DNA of 64,000 bases from Roseovarius gaetbuli (GTDB taxonomy: Bacteria > Pseudomonadota > Alphaproteobacteria > Rhodobacterales > Rhodobacteraceae), in assembly GCF_900172365.1 (NCBI RefSeq), contig NZ_FWFJ01000017.1:1-64000 (forward strand). Reading direction: 5' to 3'. How positions within the stretch are numbered: the first letter of the stretch is position 1; each line of letters starts with the position of its first letter. This document shows positions 55,985 to 63,416 of this stretch, piece by piece. The notes under the pieces were generated by a model. That model did not search any database. It saw only the letters and a program-made list of their open reading frames with translations, and was not told where the DNA came from. The translations under genes and the position numbers were made by a program.

Positions 55985-57192
55985 GGGCGTTCAGCTACAC
56001 CGCCTTCAACGATGAAGGACAGCGCAAGAAAGGCACGCTTGTTGCCGAAAGCGAGGCACAGGCCGCCGATATCCTGCGCGGTCAGGGGCTTTTTGCCGAG
56101 AACATAAACGCCAAGCGCCAGGGCGGCGGACTGACCCGTTCGCGCGGGCGGCGCACCAAGTTGAACGCCGATATGCGCTCGGTTTTCACCCGCCAGATGG
56201 CGGTGCTTTTGTCGTCGGATCTCTCCGCCGAAGTGGCGCTTGAAACGGTGCGCAGTTCGGGCACCTCGCCGGCAATCGAGGGCGCGGCGGCCGAGGCCAA
56301 GGCGGCCCTTCTGGATGGTCACCCATTGTCGGTTGCGCTTGAAATGACCAATGCCGGGTTTCCGCGCTTTTACGTGGCCGCCGTGCGCGCAGGCGAGGTC
56401 TCTGGCGATGTGGCGGCGGTGTTCGAGGGGCTGGCCGATTACCTCGAAAGCGTCGGCACGGACCGCGCACAACTTGCTACGGCCTTGATTTACCCGGCTT
56501 TTGTCGCCGCTGTCTCGCTTTTGGTCTGTGGTATCCTGATGGTCAATGTCGCGCCTGAAATTGCCGTGATGTTCGAGGTGTCGGGGCGTGAATTGCCGCA
56601 GTTGACGCAGGTGATCATGGCAATCAGCGATTGGATTCAGGCCTATTGGATCGGTCTCGCGATTGGCTTTGTCGCCGCCATTTTCGGGATCATCGCCGCC
56701 CTCCGGGTGCCGCGCATTCGCGATGGCTGGCATGAGTTCGCTTTGAAACTGCCGGTGATCGGGCGCTTGCTTCGCCTGTCGGCGGCGGCGCAATATCTGC
56801 GCACGCTGGCGCTTGTGATTGCCAGCCGCCAGACGGTTGTGGATGCGGTGACCTCGGCCAGTGACGTGCTTGTCATAAGCCGTTTTCGCAACGAGGCGCT
56901 TGCCCTCGCCGAGGCGGTGCGTTCGGGCGAGAGCCTTAGTCAGGGGCTCACGCGCATGTCGCTTATTCCTCCGGTCTGTCGCCAGCTGATTGATGCCGGC
57001 GAAAAATCGGCGCGGCTTGGGCGGATGACCGAACGCTCGGCGGTGCTGGTCGAAACATGGCTGACCAATGAGCGCAAGCGCGTCTCGGCCCTGATGGATC
57101 CGCTTTTGATGATGGTGGTGGGCGGCATGGTTCTGGTGATCGTTCTGGCGATCCTGTTGCCGATTTTCGACCTGCAAGCCACGGTCGGTTAA
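55981..57192 (+). CDS. gspF: Type II secretion inner-membrane platform protein GspF
   Basis: 403-residue polytopic protein with two homologous T2SSF domains (about 65-190 and 270-395) and three membrane segments (SLLVCGILMVNVAPEIAVMF, IGLAIGFVAAIFGIIAALR, LLMMVVGGMVLVIVLAIL). The start MRAFSYTAFNDEGQRKKG is typical. Its stop overlaps the convergent regulator gene by 4 bases; no terminator lies between. Confidence 0.95.
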   Translation: MRAFSYTAFNDEGQRKKGTLVAESEAQAADILRGQGLFAENINAKRQGGGLTRSRGRRTKLNADMRSVFTRQMAVLLSSDLSAEVALETVRSSGTSPAIEGAAAEAKAALLDGHPLSVALEMTNAGFPRFYVAAVRAGEVSGDVAAVFEGLADYLESVGTDRAQLATALIYPAFVAAVSLLVCGILMVNVAPEIAVMFEVSGRELPQLTQVIMAISDWIQAYWIGLAIGFVAAIFGIIAALRVPRIRDGWHEFALKLPVIGRLLRLSAAAQYLRTLALVIASRQTVVDAVTSASDVLVISRFRNEALALAEAVRSGESLSQGLTRMSLIPPVCRQLIDAGEKSARLGRMTERSAVLVETWLTNERKRVSALMDPLLMMVVGGMVLVIVLAILLPIFDLQATVG

Positions 57193-58589
57193 CCCACGCT
57201 ATAGGGCAGCACGCCGCGCTCGTCCGGGGTAACCTGAAGGCGCCGTTCAAGCGGCGGAACCGAGCGTTGATGACACTCGGCGCGCTCGCAAATCCGACAG
57301 GAAATGCCAATCGGCTCGAACGCGCGGGCGTTGCTCACGTCGAGGTCATCGGCATAGACCAGATCGCCGGCATGCTTGACCTCGCAGCCAAGGGCAATCG
57401 CAAAGCGGCGCACGGGCGCGCCAAAACTACCGCCCGGTTTGCTCACGTCGCGCGCAAGGCTGATATAGCGCACGCCGTCGGGGGTTTCGGCAAGCTGGCG
57501 CAGAAACCGCCCAGGTGTTTCAAAGGCGCGATGCACATTCCAGAGCGGACAGGCCCCGCCAAAGCGCGCAAATTGAAGCCGCGTTGCCGAATGGCGCTTG
57601 GTGATTGTGCCGGCCTGATCGACGCGCACGAAAAAGAACGGAATGCCCTTGGCGGCGGGCCGTTGCAGGGTCGAGAGGCGATGGCACACCTGCTCGATCG
57701 AGGCGCCAAAGCGGTTGGCAAGCAGTTCAAGGTCATGCCGGGTGTCCTGCGCTGCCTCAAGGAATTTGCCATAGGGCATCATCGCCGCGCCGGCAAAGTA
57801 ATTGGCAAGTCCGATCTTGGCGATGGCGCGGGCTGCGTCTGACTGAAAGCGGGCAAAATCTAGCGTCGCCTCCAAAAGCGCGTCCTGCGTCAACAGCGCC
57901 AGCTGCAACAAGAGCTGAAACCGCCGCGTTTCGGGCGCGGCGCGCGACGACAGATACAAAACCCCCGCCGCCCGGTCATAATGGCGCAGCTTGCCGACAT
58001 CATCCTGCGCCAGGGTGATTCCCATCGCCGCCATCCGCTCGACCGCAAGATCATGGGCCGACAGATTGGCGTCACTGCCGGTGGCAAACCGCTCGGCGGC
58101 GTGATCGACCGCATCGATGTAGTTGTCGCAATAGTGAAAGAAATCGCGCACCTCGTCCCAGGGGCTGGATTGGCTGCGCGCATCCTCGCGCCCAAGCGCC
58201 TCATCCAGAGAGGCAAGCCGCTCGTGGGTCTGGCGATAGGTGCTGTGCAACTCCAGAAAGGCGCGCGCCAGGGCGGGCGCATTCGATGCGGTTAGCCGCA
58301 GATCCGCCAGCGGTGGCGGGTCGTCGCCAAACACCGGATCGGCAAGCGCCTCGCGCATATCGCTGACCATGCGCTCGGCATCGCCGGTCGATAACTCCGT
58401 GACATCAAACCCGAATTCCTGCGCCAGGGCCAGAACCACGGTGGTGCTCACCGGGCGATTGTTGTTCTCCATCTGGTTCAGGTAGGGCAGGGATATGCCC
58501 AGTTTGGCGGCGAAATCCTTTTGCGTCAGCGCCAGCCGCTGGCGGGTTTCGCGCAGCTTGGCACCGGCATAAAGTTTCTGTGTGGCCAT
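57189..58589 (-). CDS. XRE-family regulator of short-chain acyl-CoA metabolism (ScfR/RamB type)
   Basis: 466 residues. N-terminal helix-turn-helix (LRETRQRLALTQKDFAAKLG), a middle IrrE-like domain, and the C-terminal DUF2083 domain with SCRICERAECHQR, a cysteine cluster that in the related mycobacterial regulator PrpR binds an Fe-S cluster. The family controls propionate, acetate and fatty-acyl metabolism in response to acyl-CoA. It is transcribed away from the B12 riboswitch and converges on gspF, and has no clear link to secretion. No HExxH metallopeptidase motif was found in the middle domain. Confidence 0.85.
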   Translation of the reverse strand: MATQKLYAGAKLRETRQRLALTQKDFAAKLGISLPYLNQMENNNRPVSTTVVLALAQEFGFDVTELSTGDAERMVSDMREALADPVFGDDPPPLADLRLTASNAPALARAFLELHSTYRQTHERLASLDEALGREDARSQSSPWDEVRDFFHYCDNYIDAVDHAAERFATGSDANLSAHDLAVERMAAMGITLAQDDVGKLRHYDRAAGVLYLSSRAAPETRRFQLLLQLALLTQDALLEATLDFARFQSDAARAIAKIGLANYFAGAAMMPYGKFLEAAQDTRHDLELLANRFGASIEQVCHRLSTLQRPAAKGIPFFFVRVDQAGTITKRHSATRLQFARFGGACPLWNVHRAFETPGRFLRQLAETPDGVRYISLARDVSKPGGSFGAPVRRFAIALGCEVKHAGDLVYADDLDVSNARAFEPIGISCRICERAECHQRSVPPLERRLQVTPDERGVLPYSVG

Positions 58590-58785
58590 GATCGTCCCAC
58601 CCTTGGCTTTGCAGATTAGCTATGGCCCAGATTAGATTTGCAAATCTCGCAGGGCAAGCCCGCACTTCAAACTTTCATCGTTCCACAAATACTCAAATCC
58701 ACGGGCACAGCGATGCGCGCGGCTGACGGTTTTCACCCCAACAGCTTCGGTTTTACGCATTGCAGTGCGCGGATTGGCTGTTAGG
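58590..58785. other. Intergenic region upstream of the ScfR-type regulator
   Basis: This stretch lies between two divergent starts, the regulator and the riboswitch leader. A GCAAATC/GATTTGC pair near 58610-58645 (TTTGCAGATTAGC...AGATTTGCAAATC) is AT-rich and dyad-like, a possible operator for the regulator itself: related regulators bind TTTGC/GCAAA motifs. Nothing else was recognised. Confidence 0.4.
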
Positions 58786-58976
58786 CTGACGCCACCTTGG
58801 TGCCGCCTTTGGCGGAAAATTGGGAAGCCGGTGCAACTCCGGCGCTGCCCCCGCAACGGTAAGGGAGGGCGTTTCGACAATAGACCACTGGGCCCAGACG
58901 GGTCTGGGAAGGTGTCAAAACGCAGGGCCAGATCATCTGGCTCACCCCCCAAGTCCCGAAACCAGCCCTGGTGCAA
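58786..58976 (+). ncRNA. Cobalamin riboswitch
   Basis: The conserved cobalamin aptamer is plain on the plus strand: GGGAAGCCGGTGCAACTCCG (58822-58841), GCGCTGCCCCCGCAACGGTA (58842-58861) and AAGTCCCGAAACCAGCC (58951-58967). The spacing between the second and third block fits the peripheral domain. GC-rich complementary segments follow to 59060 and could form the expression platform; a GTGGAG ribosome-binding site lies at 59061-59066. The element is expected to lower expression of the downstream small gene when adenosylcobalamin is plentiful. Confidence 0.92.
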
Positions 58977-59076
58977 CGTCAAACCGCGGGGGCGGTGTGG
59001 GCGGGTACCGATTGCCCTGTCCCCGCTCAATCCCCGCCCCATTCGGCCCGGGGTGTGGCCGTGGAGTAGTCTTACG

Positions 59077-59346
59077 ATGTCCCTTGACCGGATTCTCGAT
59101 GGGTTGGAGCAAAGCAATTCAACGGGCGCGCAGGCGTCTGATCATGCGCGACGTGGGTTTTTGGAATGGGCGGTCTCTGTCGCGGGCCCGGTGACCCCCA
59201 AAGTGGCGCGGGCGGCTCTTGCCGCCCCTGCGGCCCTCACGGCCCAAAGCGCGGCGGCGCGGGCTTTCGTTGGTTATCTCGAACAGGCCAGCCACACAGC
59301 GCACATGCAAAAGCCGCGCCGTGGCCGGGCGCGTGTGCTGCATTAA
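59077..59346 (+). CDS. Small orphan protein under B12 riboswitch control
   Basis: 89 residues beginning MSLDRILDGLEQSNSTGAQ, with an Ala-rich helix-forming middle (ARAALAAPAALTAQSAAARAF) and a basic tail with a histidine pair of segments (SHTAHMQKPRRGRARVLH). No signal peptide or metal-binding motif is evident. The ATG at 59077 is the first start after the aptamer and follows GTGGAG; a longer open frame to 58765 runs through the riboswitch and is not coding. No cobalamin-synthesis or B12-transport gene is adjacent, so it is the only obvious target. Function unknown. Confidence 0.7.
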   Translation: MSLDRILDGLEQSNSTGAQASDHARRGFLEWAVSVAGPVTPKVARAALAAPAALTAQSAAARAFVGYLEQASHTAHMQKPRRGRARVLH

Positions 59347-59374
59347 GAGGGCTGGGAAAAAGGGCTGGGAAAAC

Positions 59375-59453
59375 GAAAAAACGGCGACGCCAGGGAGGAG
59401 GAGAGGCGCCGCCGTTCTTTGTGCGTCCGGCCCAGGGAGGAGGAGAGGGCCGT
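59375..59453 (-). ncRNA. Predicted cuckoo/CcsR-type small RNA, distal copy, with terminator
   Basis: Two hairpins on the minus strand. The first (59428-59452) is CGGCCC/GGGCCG with loop UCUCCUCCUCCCU; the second (59381-59415) is a stem of eleven pairs (one mismatch) with loop UCUCCUCCUCCCU followed by a run of U's, so it is also a Rho-independent terminator. Two hairpins each displaying CCUCCUCCC define CcsR/cuckoo RNAs of Rhodobacter sphaeroides, which lie downstream of the DUF1127 gene ccaF1 and titrate anti-Shine-Dalgarno-like sites or act in oxidative stress. Confidence 0.75.
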
Positions 59454-59493
59454 TGGCAATCGGTGAGGGCATTTTGCCCCAATTTTCCGGTCT

Positions 59494-59563
59494 CAGGCCT
59501 CAGGGAGGAGGAAGGAAGCCTTTGACCGTTTCAGATGCCCCAGGGAGGAGGAGAGGAACATCC
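59494..59563 (-). ncRNA. Predicted cuckoo/CcsR-type small RNA, proximal copy
   Basis: Two hairpins on the minus strand just after the DUF1127 stop codon: 59534-59562 (stem GATG..CC/GG..CATC) and 59495-59521 (stem AGGC/GCCT), each with CCUCCUCCC in its loop. Loop-to-loop spacing is 40 bases, matching 42 bases in the distal copy, while the two pairs are 68 bases apart; this pairing is why two RNAs rather than four are proposed. Processing from the ccaF1 transcript is expected from the Rhodobacter precedent. Confidence 0.68.
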
Positions 59564-59573
59564 GATCTCTTTG

Positions 59574-59798
59574 TTACGGGCGGGTGCCGTAAACTGATTC
59601 ATGTGCGACCCGGCGGATCTCGCTGCGGTGCAGGCCGAGGTCAGCAAGATTGTGGCTGCTCAGCTCTGACAATTCGCGGATCGTGCGACGGTAGGCGCGA
59701 AAGTTGATGACGCGCTGCAATGCGGCATAAACGGCGACGCTCAGGTCTTCGCTCAGGTGGTGCGCAGTGGCGCGGCGGGTGTCGGTTGCAAATGCCAT
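59574..59798 (-). CDS. ccaF1: DUF1127 small protein (CcaF1-like)
   Basis: 74 residues. The C-terminal half carries the DUF1127 core (RRTIRELSELSSHNLADLGL then HRSEIRRVA), a small arginine-rich helical hairpin; in R. sphaeroides CcaF1 it is an RNA-binding protein affecting small-RNA levels. AAGGAG precedes the ATG at 59798; a frame open to 60017 is rejected since the added segment lacks DUF1127 character and the intergenic is AT-rich. Cotranscribed with the two downstream CCUCCUCCC RNAs. Confidence 0.87.
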   Translation of the reverse strand: MAFATDTRRATAHHLSEDLSVAVYAALQRVINFRAYRRTIRELSELSSHNLADLGLHRSEIRRVAHESVYGTRP

Positions 59799-60048
59799 TT
59801 TCGGCTCCTTGCGTATTAAGCTATATTCGTTTTCGACGATGATCGTTTTCGTCTTTGTTGAACCTAAGATACGCTTTTGCTGCAGGTGCACAATACCCGA
59901 GTTTAGCAATGCTGCCATGCAGCAAATGCATAAGAGAAATTGACCTAACGTTAGGCAATGCTTACATTTTTTAGGCACTTGGTTAACGCCCCTTGCGCTT
60001 GGAATGGAAACTGCCACCTATTGAGGCGTCGTTGCAAAAGGAATGTTC

Positions 60049-61110
60049 ATGTCGATAACACGCGCAGATATCGAAGCCCGGCTTGCGCTGCTTGAGTTGC
60101 CGGATGGCGGCACCCTTATATCGCGCGACATGGTGCGTGCGCTCACCATCACCGGCAGTGAGGTGCGATTCGTGATCGAGGCACCAAGCCCCGAGATGGC
60201 GCGGATGATGGAGCCGCTGCGCGCCGCCGCCGAGCGCGCGGCGCTGACCTTGCCGGGGGTAAGCCATGCCAGCGTTGCGCTGACCGCCCATGCGGCCCCG
60301 GCCGCGCCGAGCCTCAAGGTCGGCGGCCATCCCAAGGGCGGCAACAGCTCGATCAGACCCGAGGGTGTGGCCTCGATTCTGGCCGTGGCCTCGGGCAAGG
60401 GCGGGGTTGGCAAATCCACTGTCGCCTCGAATCTTGCCGTGGCGCTTGCGCGCAAGGGGCGGCGCGTCGGCCTGTTGGATGGTGATATCCATGGCCCAAG
60501 CCAGCCACGCATGATGGGCGTCAGCGCCCGCCCGGTCAGCGTGGACGGCCAGAGCATGGCGCCGCTGGTTGCGCATGGGGTGAGCATGATGTCGATCGGG
60601 TTGATGCTTGATCCTGCCTCGGCGGTGGTGTGGCGCGGCCCGATGCTTATGGGGGCGCTGCAACAGATGATGACACAGGTGACATGGGGCACGCTTGACG
60701 TGCTTATCGTTGATCTGCCACCGGGGACGGGCGATGTGCAGTTGACCCTGTGCCAGCGGGCGCGCCCGGACGGGGCCATCGTCGTGTCCACACCGCAGGA
60801 TGTGGCGCTTTTGGATGCGCGCAAGGCACTGGATATGTTCCGGACGCTTGAAACGCCGGTCCTCGGGCTGATCGAGAATATGTCGGTCTTTCATTGCCCG
60901 GACTGTGGCCATGAGGCGCATATCTTTGGCCATGGCGGCGTGCGGGACGAGGCCGAGCGCCTTGGCCTGCCGCTATTGGCGGCGCTGCCGATTGACCTTG
61001 AGACCCGGCTCGCGGGCGATGCCGGTGTGCCGGTGGCCAGCGGTGATGGTGTGATGGCAGAAGCCTATGGCGCTTTGGCGCAGCGCCTTGTCGACGAGGG
61101 TGTCGCGTGA
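60049..61110 (+). CDS. mrp: Mrp/ApbC-family Fe-S cluster carrier ATPase
   Basis: 353 residues. An N-terminal MIP18-type domain (5-85), a linker, and a deviant Walker A P-loop GKGGVGKSTVASNLAV near residue 116, with the cluster-binding C-terminal CxxC (CPDCGHEA). Cytosolic carrier of 4Fe-4S clusters to apoproteins. ATG at 60049 lies seven bases after AAGGA; the ATG at 60043 is too close. Convergent with the lipoprotein gene. Confidence 0.92.
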   Translation: MSITRADIEARLALLELPDGGTLISRDMVRALTITGSEVRFVIEAPSPEMARMMEPLRAAAERAALTLPGVSHASVALTAHAAPAAPSLKVGGHPKGGNSSIRPEGVASILAVASGKGGVGKSTVASNLAVALARKGRRVGLLDGDIHGPSQPRMMGVSARPVSVDGQSMAPLVAHGVSMMSIGLMLDPASAVVWRGPMLMGALQQMMTQVTWGTLDVLIVDLPPGTGDVQLTLCQRARPDGAIVVSTPQDVALLDARKALDMFRTLETPVLGLIENMSVFHCPDCGHEAHIFGHGGVRDEAERLGLPLLAALPIDLETRLAGDAGVPVASGDGVMAEAYGALAQRLVDEGVA

Positions 61111-61124
61111 GGCTGGGGGGATTC

Positions 61125-61185
61125 GGGGGCGCTGCCCCCGCCGCCCGTTGGGCGTCTCCCCCGGGATATTTAGGGTAAGAAGAAA
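61125..61185. repeat. GC-rich palindromic intergenic repeat, copy 2
   Basis: Contains GGGGGCGCTGCCCCCGCC as in the first copy, a second GC-rich arm, CTCCCCCGGGATATTT and a TAAGAAGAAA tail. It lies between the convergent genes mrp and the lipoprotein gene. Confidence 0.75.
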
Positions 61186-61194
61186 CAGGCAGGT

Positions 61195-61722
61195 TTAGCT
61201 GTCGGATTTGACCGAGACCAGCCCCAGCTTGCGCGCGGCGGCCAGAGAGAGGATGCCTGAATCGAGCCCCTCGGGCGCCTGAAAGCGGCGAATGGCGGCG
61301 CGGGTCCTGGCATCCATTTCGCTATTCACCGGGCCACGGTAAAGATCGCGCGCGGCAAGGGCGCGCTGGACGGAGGCCACAAAATCGGGGGTTTGATCGG
61401 CGGCGCAGGGGGTTTCAAACCATGTGACGCGGCGCTCTTTCACGATCGCCTGGCGGGTTTCCGTTATGTAGAGCGCGGGCTGGAGGACCTGGCCATCGCT
61501 GGTGATCTCGGCGGGTTGCAGGATGACTTGTTCGGTCACGGTTTCGATCACCGCCGGGGTTACATGTTTGCCCCAGCAGGTGCCGGGCGCGGCACCCGGG
61601 GGCGCCGTTTCGATGCGTGTCACCAAGTCAGGCTCGCTCGCGCCCGTGGTGGGCAGGGCGGTTTGGCAGGCGGCAAGGCCAAGCATCATCAGGGGCAGCA
61701 GGGCGAAGGGTGGGCGGTTCAT
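61195..61722 (-). CDS. Peptidoglycan-binding domain lipoprotein
   Basis: 175 residues with a lipobox LAAC (Cys about residue 19) and a C-terminal PG_binding_1-like helical domain (VQRALAARDLYRGPVNSEMD and TRAAIRRFQAPEGLDSGILS). The middle (EQVILQPAEITSDGQVLQPA) resembles the conserved region of envelope proteins tied to peptidoglycan. Expected in the periplasm, attached to the outer membrane; role unknown. Confidence 0.78.
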   Translation of the reverse strand: MNRPPFALLPLMMLGLAACQTALPTTGASEPDLVTRIETAPPGAAPGTCWGKHVTPAVIETVTEQVILQPAEITSDGQVLQPALYITETRQAIVKERRVTWFETPCAADQTPDFVASVQRALAARDLYRGPVNSEMDARTRAAIRRFQAPEGLDSGILSLAAARKLGLVSVKSDS

Positions 61723-61770
61723 CGGCTCGGGCCTCTTGAGGCAGCAGTCTGGCGCTGTTTTGCCAATAGG

Positions 61771-62166
61771 TTAGCCGGTTTTTACCGCCTGTGAAAGTGT
61801 GCTCTCGGGCAGCATCAGGCGATCCAGCAGGGCCGAGATATCCTCAACCTCTTCCGCGACCAGATGCACCACGCCGGATTGCCGCTCAATCCGCCCGGTC
61901 ACGCGCAATAGCCGTCCGGCAATCACCGCACGGCGGAAGCGTTCGTAGATTTTGCGCCAGACGACCACATTCACCACCCCGGTTTCATCCTCAAGCGTAA
62001 GGAAAATCACCCCCTTGGCGGTGCCGGGGCGTTGGCGCACAAGCACCAGCCCGGCCACAGTCACCCGTGCCCCGGTCGGTGGCTCGCTCAAGCGCGCGGC
62101 AACAAGTGCCGAGGGCGGGCGCGGCCATGTGGGGCGCGTGGCGGGGGCAGATGTACGATCCAACAT
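61771..62166 (-). CDS. Stand-alone OB-fold domain of error-prone polymerase DnaE2
   Basis: About 131 residues, starting MLDRTSAPATRPTW at 62166 (an in-frame ATG lies 18 bases up at 62184). The body (VTVAGLVLVRQRPGTAKGVI, TLEDETGVVNVVVWRKIYER, LLRVTGRIERQSGVVHLVAE) is the C-terminal OB-fold of DnaE2, the SOS polymerase of ImuA-ImuB-DnaE2 mutagenesis cassettes; the other 900 residues are absent. The frame is intact without stops, so either a deletion fused the SOS promoter to the dnaE2 end, or this is a small gene in its own right. A perfect SOS box abuts the start. Confidence 0.68.
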   Translation of the reverse strand: MLDRTSAPATRPTWPRPPSALVAARLSEPPTGARVTVAGLVLVRQRPGTAKGVIFLTLEDETGVVNVVVWRKIYERFRRAVIAGRLLRVTGRIERQSGVVHLVAEEVEDISALLDRLMLPESTLSQAVKTG

Positions 62167-62167
62167 G

Positions 62168-62182
62168 GAACAAATATAGAAC
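62168..62182. promoter_or_regulatory. LexA (SOS) box
   Basis: GAAC AAATATA GAAC is a perfect match to the alphaproteobacterial LexA operator, GAAC-N7-GAAC. It lies one base upstream of the start of the DnaE2-domain gene (minus strand), which implies a leaderless or very short leader transcript or that the true start is further into the gene. The ferredoxin gene starts 112 bases on the other side. Confidence 0.72.
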
Positions 62183-62242
62183 ATGGGGGATTTGTCGCAA
62201 CTCTTTTCACCTTTGGTCGCAAATGGGGCTGGCCTGCCCTAG

Positions 62243-62617
<375 letters not shown>

Positions 62618-62618
62618 T

Positions 62619-63326
62619 ATGAGGCGGGGAGGGCGGCTTGCCGTTTGGCTCGTCTCTTGTGTCATGGGCTTGCCTGCCCTGGCACAGGAGATCACCGCCG
62701 CCCGCTACGCCGAGCCCACCACGCGATACGCGCATGGCGTTCTTGGCGATGCGGTGGAATGGGGCGCGCTTGTGCTTGAGCTGTCCGATGGCACCAGGCA
62801 CCGCATAACCCTTCCACAGGCGTTGGTGTTTGAAGACATCGCACCGCGCCTTGCCGATCTCGATCACGACGGCACCCCCGAGGTGATTGTTGTCGAAACA
62901 AGCCTGGACAAAGGTGCGCGGATGTCAATCTACGGGCCCAAAGGCCGGATCACAGCCACACCCCACATCGGCCGCTCGCATCGCTGGCTTGCGCCGATTG
63001 GCGCGGCCGACCTCGATGGTGACGGGCGTACCGAGATCGCCTATATTGATCGCCCCCATCTGGCCAAGACCCTGCGCATTTGGCGCTATGAGGACGGCAC
63101 CCTTCGGCCCGTTGCGGATCACGCGGGCCTGAGCAATCACAAAATCGGCTGGGATTTCATTGCCGGGGGCATCCGCACCTGTGGCAACACTCCTGAACTC
63201 ATCACGGCTAATGCCGATTGGTCCCGCGTCATGGCCACGACCTTTCAAGGCGGCAGGGTCAAATCCCACGAGATCGGGGCTTATACGTCACCGCAAAGCC
63301 TCACTGCGGCGCTCACCTGCCCCTAG
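62619..63326 (+). CDS. Secreted FG-GAP/VCBS-repeat protein
   Basis: 235 residues with a Sec signal (cleavage near ALAQ) and two FG-GAP-type calcium-binding segments, DLDHDGTPEVIVVE and DLDGDGRTEIAYID, in a short beta-propeller-like array. Predicted to be periplasmic or secreted; no known function. One base after the ferredoxin gene and possibly cotranscribed. Confidence 0.75.
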   Translation: MRRGGRLAVWLVSCVMGLPALAQEITAARYAEPTTRYAHGVLGDAVEWGALVLELSDGTRHRITLPQALVFEDIAPRLADLDHDGTPEVIVVETSLDKGARMSIYGPKGRITATPHIGRSHRWLAPIGAADLDGDGRTEIAYIDRPHLAKTLRIWRYEDGTLRPVADHAGLSNHKIGWDFIAGGIRTCGNTPELITANADWSRVMATTFQGGRVKSHEIGAYTSPQSLTAALTCP

Positions 63327-63328
63327 AT

Positions 63329-63378
63329 TTCTTCTTGGACAAAATACTCCGGGGAGCGCGAGGGGCAGCGCCCCTCGC
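63329..63378. repeat. GC-rich palindromic intergenic repeat, copy 3 (inverted)
   Basis: Read on the minus strand it gives AGGGGCGCTGCCCCT, CTCCCCGGAGTATTTTGTCC and AAGAAGAAAT, the same features as copies 1 and 2 in opposite orientation. It lies between the convergent FG-GAP and purD genes. Confidence 0.72.
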
Positions 63379-63416
63379 ATCGGTCGGATGGCGCAAGCCA
63401 TTCGACATCAAGACAC

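Noticed and set aside
58765..59076. Long N-terminal extension of the 89-residue B12-controlled protein
   Set aside because: The extension coincides with the cobalamin aptamer, which must be single RNA leader. The start is the ATG at 59077.
59391..59556. CAGGGAGGAGGAG repeats as a CRISPR array
   Set aside because: Four 13-16 base copies with irregular spacing of 40, 68 and 42, each inside a hairpin loop, and no cas genes. They are the small-RNA loop motifs read on the opposite strand.
59799..60017. 73-codon extension in front of the DUF1127 protein
   Set aside because: A good ribosome-binding site precedes the ATG at 59798, the extension is AT-rich promoter-like DNA, and DUF1127 proteins are short.
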